From the NCBI GenBank assembly GCA_008000375.1, contig SMOI01000068.1, forward strand, positions 62,001 to 126,000: a stretch of DNA of 64,000 nt, written 5' to 3'. The notes beneath the pieces are model-generated. The model was not told where the DNA came from and made no database searches. It saw nothing but the letters and a program-made list of their open reading frames with translations. Source of the DNA: Poteriospumella lacustris (taxonomy: Eukaryota > Sar > Chrysophyceae > Chromulinales > Dinobryaceae). The translations under genes were made by a program, and so were the position numbers. Shown here one piece after another: positions 62,011 through 64,000 of the stretch (position 1 is the first letter of the stretch; every line of letters begins with the position of its first letter).

Positions 62011-64000
62011 TTAGCGTCGCTGGGGCGCGTCGTCCGCGGAGGAGTCAGCGGACGGCGCGTCGCCCAACGAGAAGAAGCTCTGCAGCCCCTGCGGGTCGGC
62101 AGAGGCGGCGTCGAGGCCGCTGGCGGACAGCGCCTCGTTGGCGGGCAGCGAGAACAGCTGCGACGCGACGTCTCCGCGGGGGATGTGTCGCGCCGACGCC
62201 GCCGCCACGACGCGCTGCGCGCTGAGCGTCTTGGCGCCGAGCGTCGTCAGGTTCAGCTGCTCGCGACTCTTCTTGCGCGCTACGGCGGACCCGCCGTCGC
62301 TGCCGAACCAGCCCTGGTACAGCGTCTGCATCAGCGTCGGGGCGGGCGAACTGGTCGCCGGCGCCAACGCCGCGCGAACACGCGGCGGCTCGTCGGCGTC
62401 GACGTCATCGTCGGCGTCGACCAGCTCGAGGCCGTACGTCGCGTCCCATCGGGGTGCGTCGACCGGCGGCGGCGTCGCCGCCACCACCGACGACGTCGGC
62501 GAGGTGCGCGGACGACGGTCGCCGTCAGCGTCGCCGTCCACGTCGTCTCCATCGTCGCGCGAGTCGCTGGACATTTGATGCAGCCGGTAGAACGAGCCGA
62601 CGCCGTCGTGCTCGAGGGAGCTGCCGCAGGCCAGCGACTGGCCCGCGTCGCTGAGCGCCGCAGGCGTCGTCGCCGCCGCAGCGCCCGGTGCGCGCGAGGC
62701 GAGCTCGGTGAGCTGCATGGTGCGCGGCGGCTCTCGGAAGAGCAGCTGCTCCATCGACGCGGCCGACACCGCGCGCTGGACGCTGAGCGTCTTGGCGCCC
62801 AGCGTCGTCAGGTTCAGCTGCTCGCGACTCTTCTTGCGCGCCACGGCGGACCCGCCGTCGCTGCCGAACCAGCCCTGGTACAGCGTCTGCATCAGCGTCG
62901 GCGCGGGCGAACTGGTCGCCGGCGCCAACGCCGCGCGAACACGCGGCGGCTCGTCGACGTCGACGTCATCGTCGGCGTCGACCAGCTCGAGGCCGTACGT
63001 CGCGTCCCATCGGGGCGCGTCGACCGGCGGCGTCGCCGCCACCGCCGACGACGTCGACGAGGTGCGCGGACGACGGTCGCCGTCAGCGTCGCCGTCCACG
63101 TCGTCTCCATCGTCGCGCGAGTCGCTGGACATTTGATGCAGCCGGTAGAACGAGCCGACGCCGTCGTGCTCGAGGGAGCTGCCGCAGGCCAGCGACTGGC
63201 CCGCGTCGCTGAGCGCCGCAGGCGTCGTCGCCGCCGCAGCGCCCGGTGCGCGCGAGGCGAGCTCGGTGAGCTGCATGGTGCGCGGCGGCTCTCGGAAGAG
63301 CAGCTGCTCCACCGACGCCTTCCAGCTCAGCGTCTTCGCGCCGACGGTCGGCGCGCGCCCGTTGGCGTCCGCGCCGACGAAGGACATGCCGCGGCGGCTG
63401 TAGAAGCTGCCGTCCGCGCCGCCGAGGCTGCTCACGTCCGACTCGCGTCGGCCGTCGAGCGACCGCGCGTGCTGCGCGTCGCTGGCGACGGAGCTGGCGT
63501 CGTCGCGTGGGGCCCGCGCGCCACCGAAAAGCGACTGCAGAACCGACGGCGCCTGCGAGGAGAAGGCGCTGTCGCCCGACATCACCGAGGCGTTGTCCGG
63601 CACGTCCCCGCGCGAGGCGCCGCGCCAGAGCCAATTGGTGACGCTGCTCGACGCGGACGCGACGGACTCGTTCGACGACGCCGCCGCTGCGGCTGCGGCT
63701 GCGGCTGCTGCAACTGCGGCGCGGCGTTTCGCTTTTTCTTCCTCCGTCGCCAAGTGGAACAGGTCGGGGGCGCGGTTCGACAGCCAAACGTACACGGCGG
63801 AGAACGCGACGAAGGCGACGCAGGCGACCAGCAGCATGACGCTGTTGCTGACGCCGCCGGTCGAGTGGCGCGACACCGTCGTCGTCGAGGAGCTCGACGT
63901 GTCGGAGGTTGACGGCTCCTGCGCGCAGAAGTCGGACGACGTGGGGATCTCGCGGACGCGCGTGCGGTGCGAGTTGACGAACGCGGGCACGGCCGAGGCG
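62011..64000 (-). CDS. partial membrane protein with internal tandem duplication (5' end outside window)
   Basis: The frame is open to the right edge, reading ASAVPAFVNSHRTR at the boundary with no ATG, so the start lies beyond 64000; at least 663 residues are visible. A membrane helix (SVMLLVACVAFVAFSAVYVW) is encoded near 63770-63835. The following cytosolic-type region holds three GAKTLS-headed segments. Two units of about 187 residues are almost identical: EQLLFREPPRTMQLTELASR, SSLEHDGVGSFYRLHQMSSD, WDATYGLELVDADDDVD, PTLMQTLYQGWFGSDGG and KKSREQLNLTTL. They lie at about 62220-62760 and 62782-63318, offset by 558-561 nt. No known domain is recognised. Confidence 0.65.
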   Translation of the reverse strand, partial: ASAVPAFVNSHRTRVREIPTSSDFCAQEPSTSDTSSSSTTTVSRHSTGGVSNSVMLLVACVAFVAFSAVYVWLSNRAPDLFHLATEEEKAKRRAAVAAAAAAAAAAASSNESVASASSSVTNWLWRGASRGDVPDNASVMSGDSAFSSQAPSVLQSLFGGARAPRDDASSVASDAQHARSLDGRRESDVSSLGGADGSFYSRRGMSFVGADANGRAPTVGAKTLSWKASVEQLLFREPPRTMQLTELASRAPGAAAATTPAALSDAGQSLACGSSLEHDGVGSFYRLHQMSSDSRDDGDDVDGDADGDRRPRTSSTSSAVAATPPVDAPRWDATYGLELVDADDDVDVDEPPRVRAALAPATSSPAPTLMQTLYQGWFGSDGGSAVARKKSREQLNLTTLGAKTLSVQRAVSAASMEQLLFREPPRTMQLTELASRAPGAAAATTPAALSDAGQSLACGSSLEHDGVGSFYRLHQMSSDSRDDGDDVDGDADGDRRPRTSPTSSVVAATPPPVDAPRWDATYGLELVDADDDVDADEPPRVRAALAPATSSPAPTLMQTLYQGWFGSDGGSAVARKKSREQLNLTTLGAKTLSAQRVVAAASARHIPRGDVASQLFSLPANEALSASGLDAASADPQGLQSFFSLGDAPSADSSADDAPQRR
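62220..63318 (-). repeat. two-copy tandem repeat inside a coding region (period 558-561 nt)
   Basis: Direct duplication within the last gene: unit 1 about 62220-62760, unit 2 about 62782-63318. They differ by a few substitutions and one 3-nt indel (an extra Pro codon in a PPPVDAP run). The frame is kept. Confidence 0.92.

Noticed and set aside
62185-63912. 575-codon plus-strand ORF opposite the tandemly duplicated gene
   Set aside because: Composition is Arg/Val/Ala-rich and its repeats merely reflect those of the minus-strand gene, which has a clear membrane helix.

Overview
The window is nuclear DNA of a compact, GC-rich eukaryote. It carries about 20 protein genes on both strands, separated by roughly 150 to 1,700 bases. 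There are no bacterial operons, rRNA genes, CRISPR arrays or convincing tRNAs. Introns are few, short (59-135 nt with one 460-nt exception) and GT-AG. An oomycete or related stramenopile fits best. Support comes from the intron-poor layout, a site at 45248-45264 that matches the oomycete initiator consensus about 20 nt upstream of a start codon, a mitochondrial-type HslU, and the mix of PLAC8 and DUF1275 genes. The species cannot be named from this sequence.

Left third (1-20,600): two neighbouring DUF1275 membrane proteins; a large phytanoyl-CoA-dioxygenase-like protein with a PHD-type zinc finger lodged inside the enzyme fold; a PLAC8 gene; a SWC5/CFDP1 (BCNT) chromatin-remodelling subunit; a GNAT acetyltransferase; an RGS-like/LOV-like protein; and a fusion of a SAMTOR/BMT2 SAM-binding domain with an FAD aromatic-type monooxygenase.

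Middle (20,600-41,000): a secreted or Golgi sulfotransferase; a near-perfect inverted duplication (arms of about 1.16 kb) carrying two convergent copies of the ribosome-assembly gene PNO1/DIM2; a fucosyltransferase-like glycosyltransferase; an EF-hand/zinc-ribbon protein; and a 3,483-residue ATM-type PI3K-like kinase encoded in one uninterrupted ORF.

Right third (41,000-64,000): mitochondrial HslU; a TauE/SafE-like permease; PA2G4/EBP1; the tRNA m1A58 methyltransferase subunit TRM61; three PLAC8 genes around an ABC transporter with a frame discontinuity; a single-pass membrane protein with a tyrosine-rich repeat tail; and a partial membrane protein with a recent internal tandem duplication.

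There is no single pathway cluster. Themes recur: ribosome and tRNA biogenesis (PNO1, PA2G4, TRM61), chromatin and DNA damage (SWC5, PHD-dioxygenase, ATM), and surface or membrane functions (PLAC8, DUF1275, ABC, TauE, sulfotransferase, glycosyltransferase). The strongest novelty candidates are the SAMTOR-monooxygenase fusion, the PHD-in-dioxygenase architecture and the PNO1 palindrome. Splice sites were inferred by eye from frame continuity and family similarity; no database search was run.
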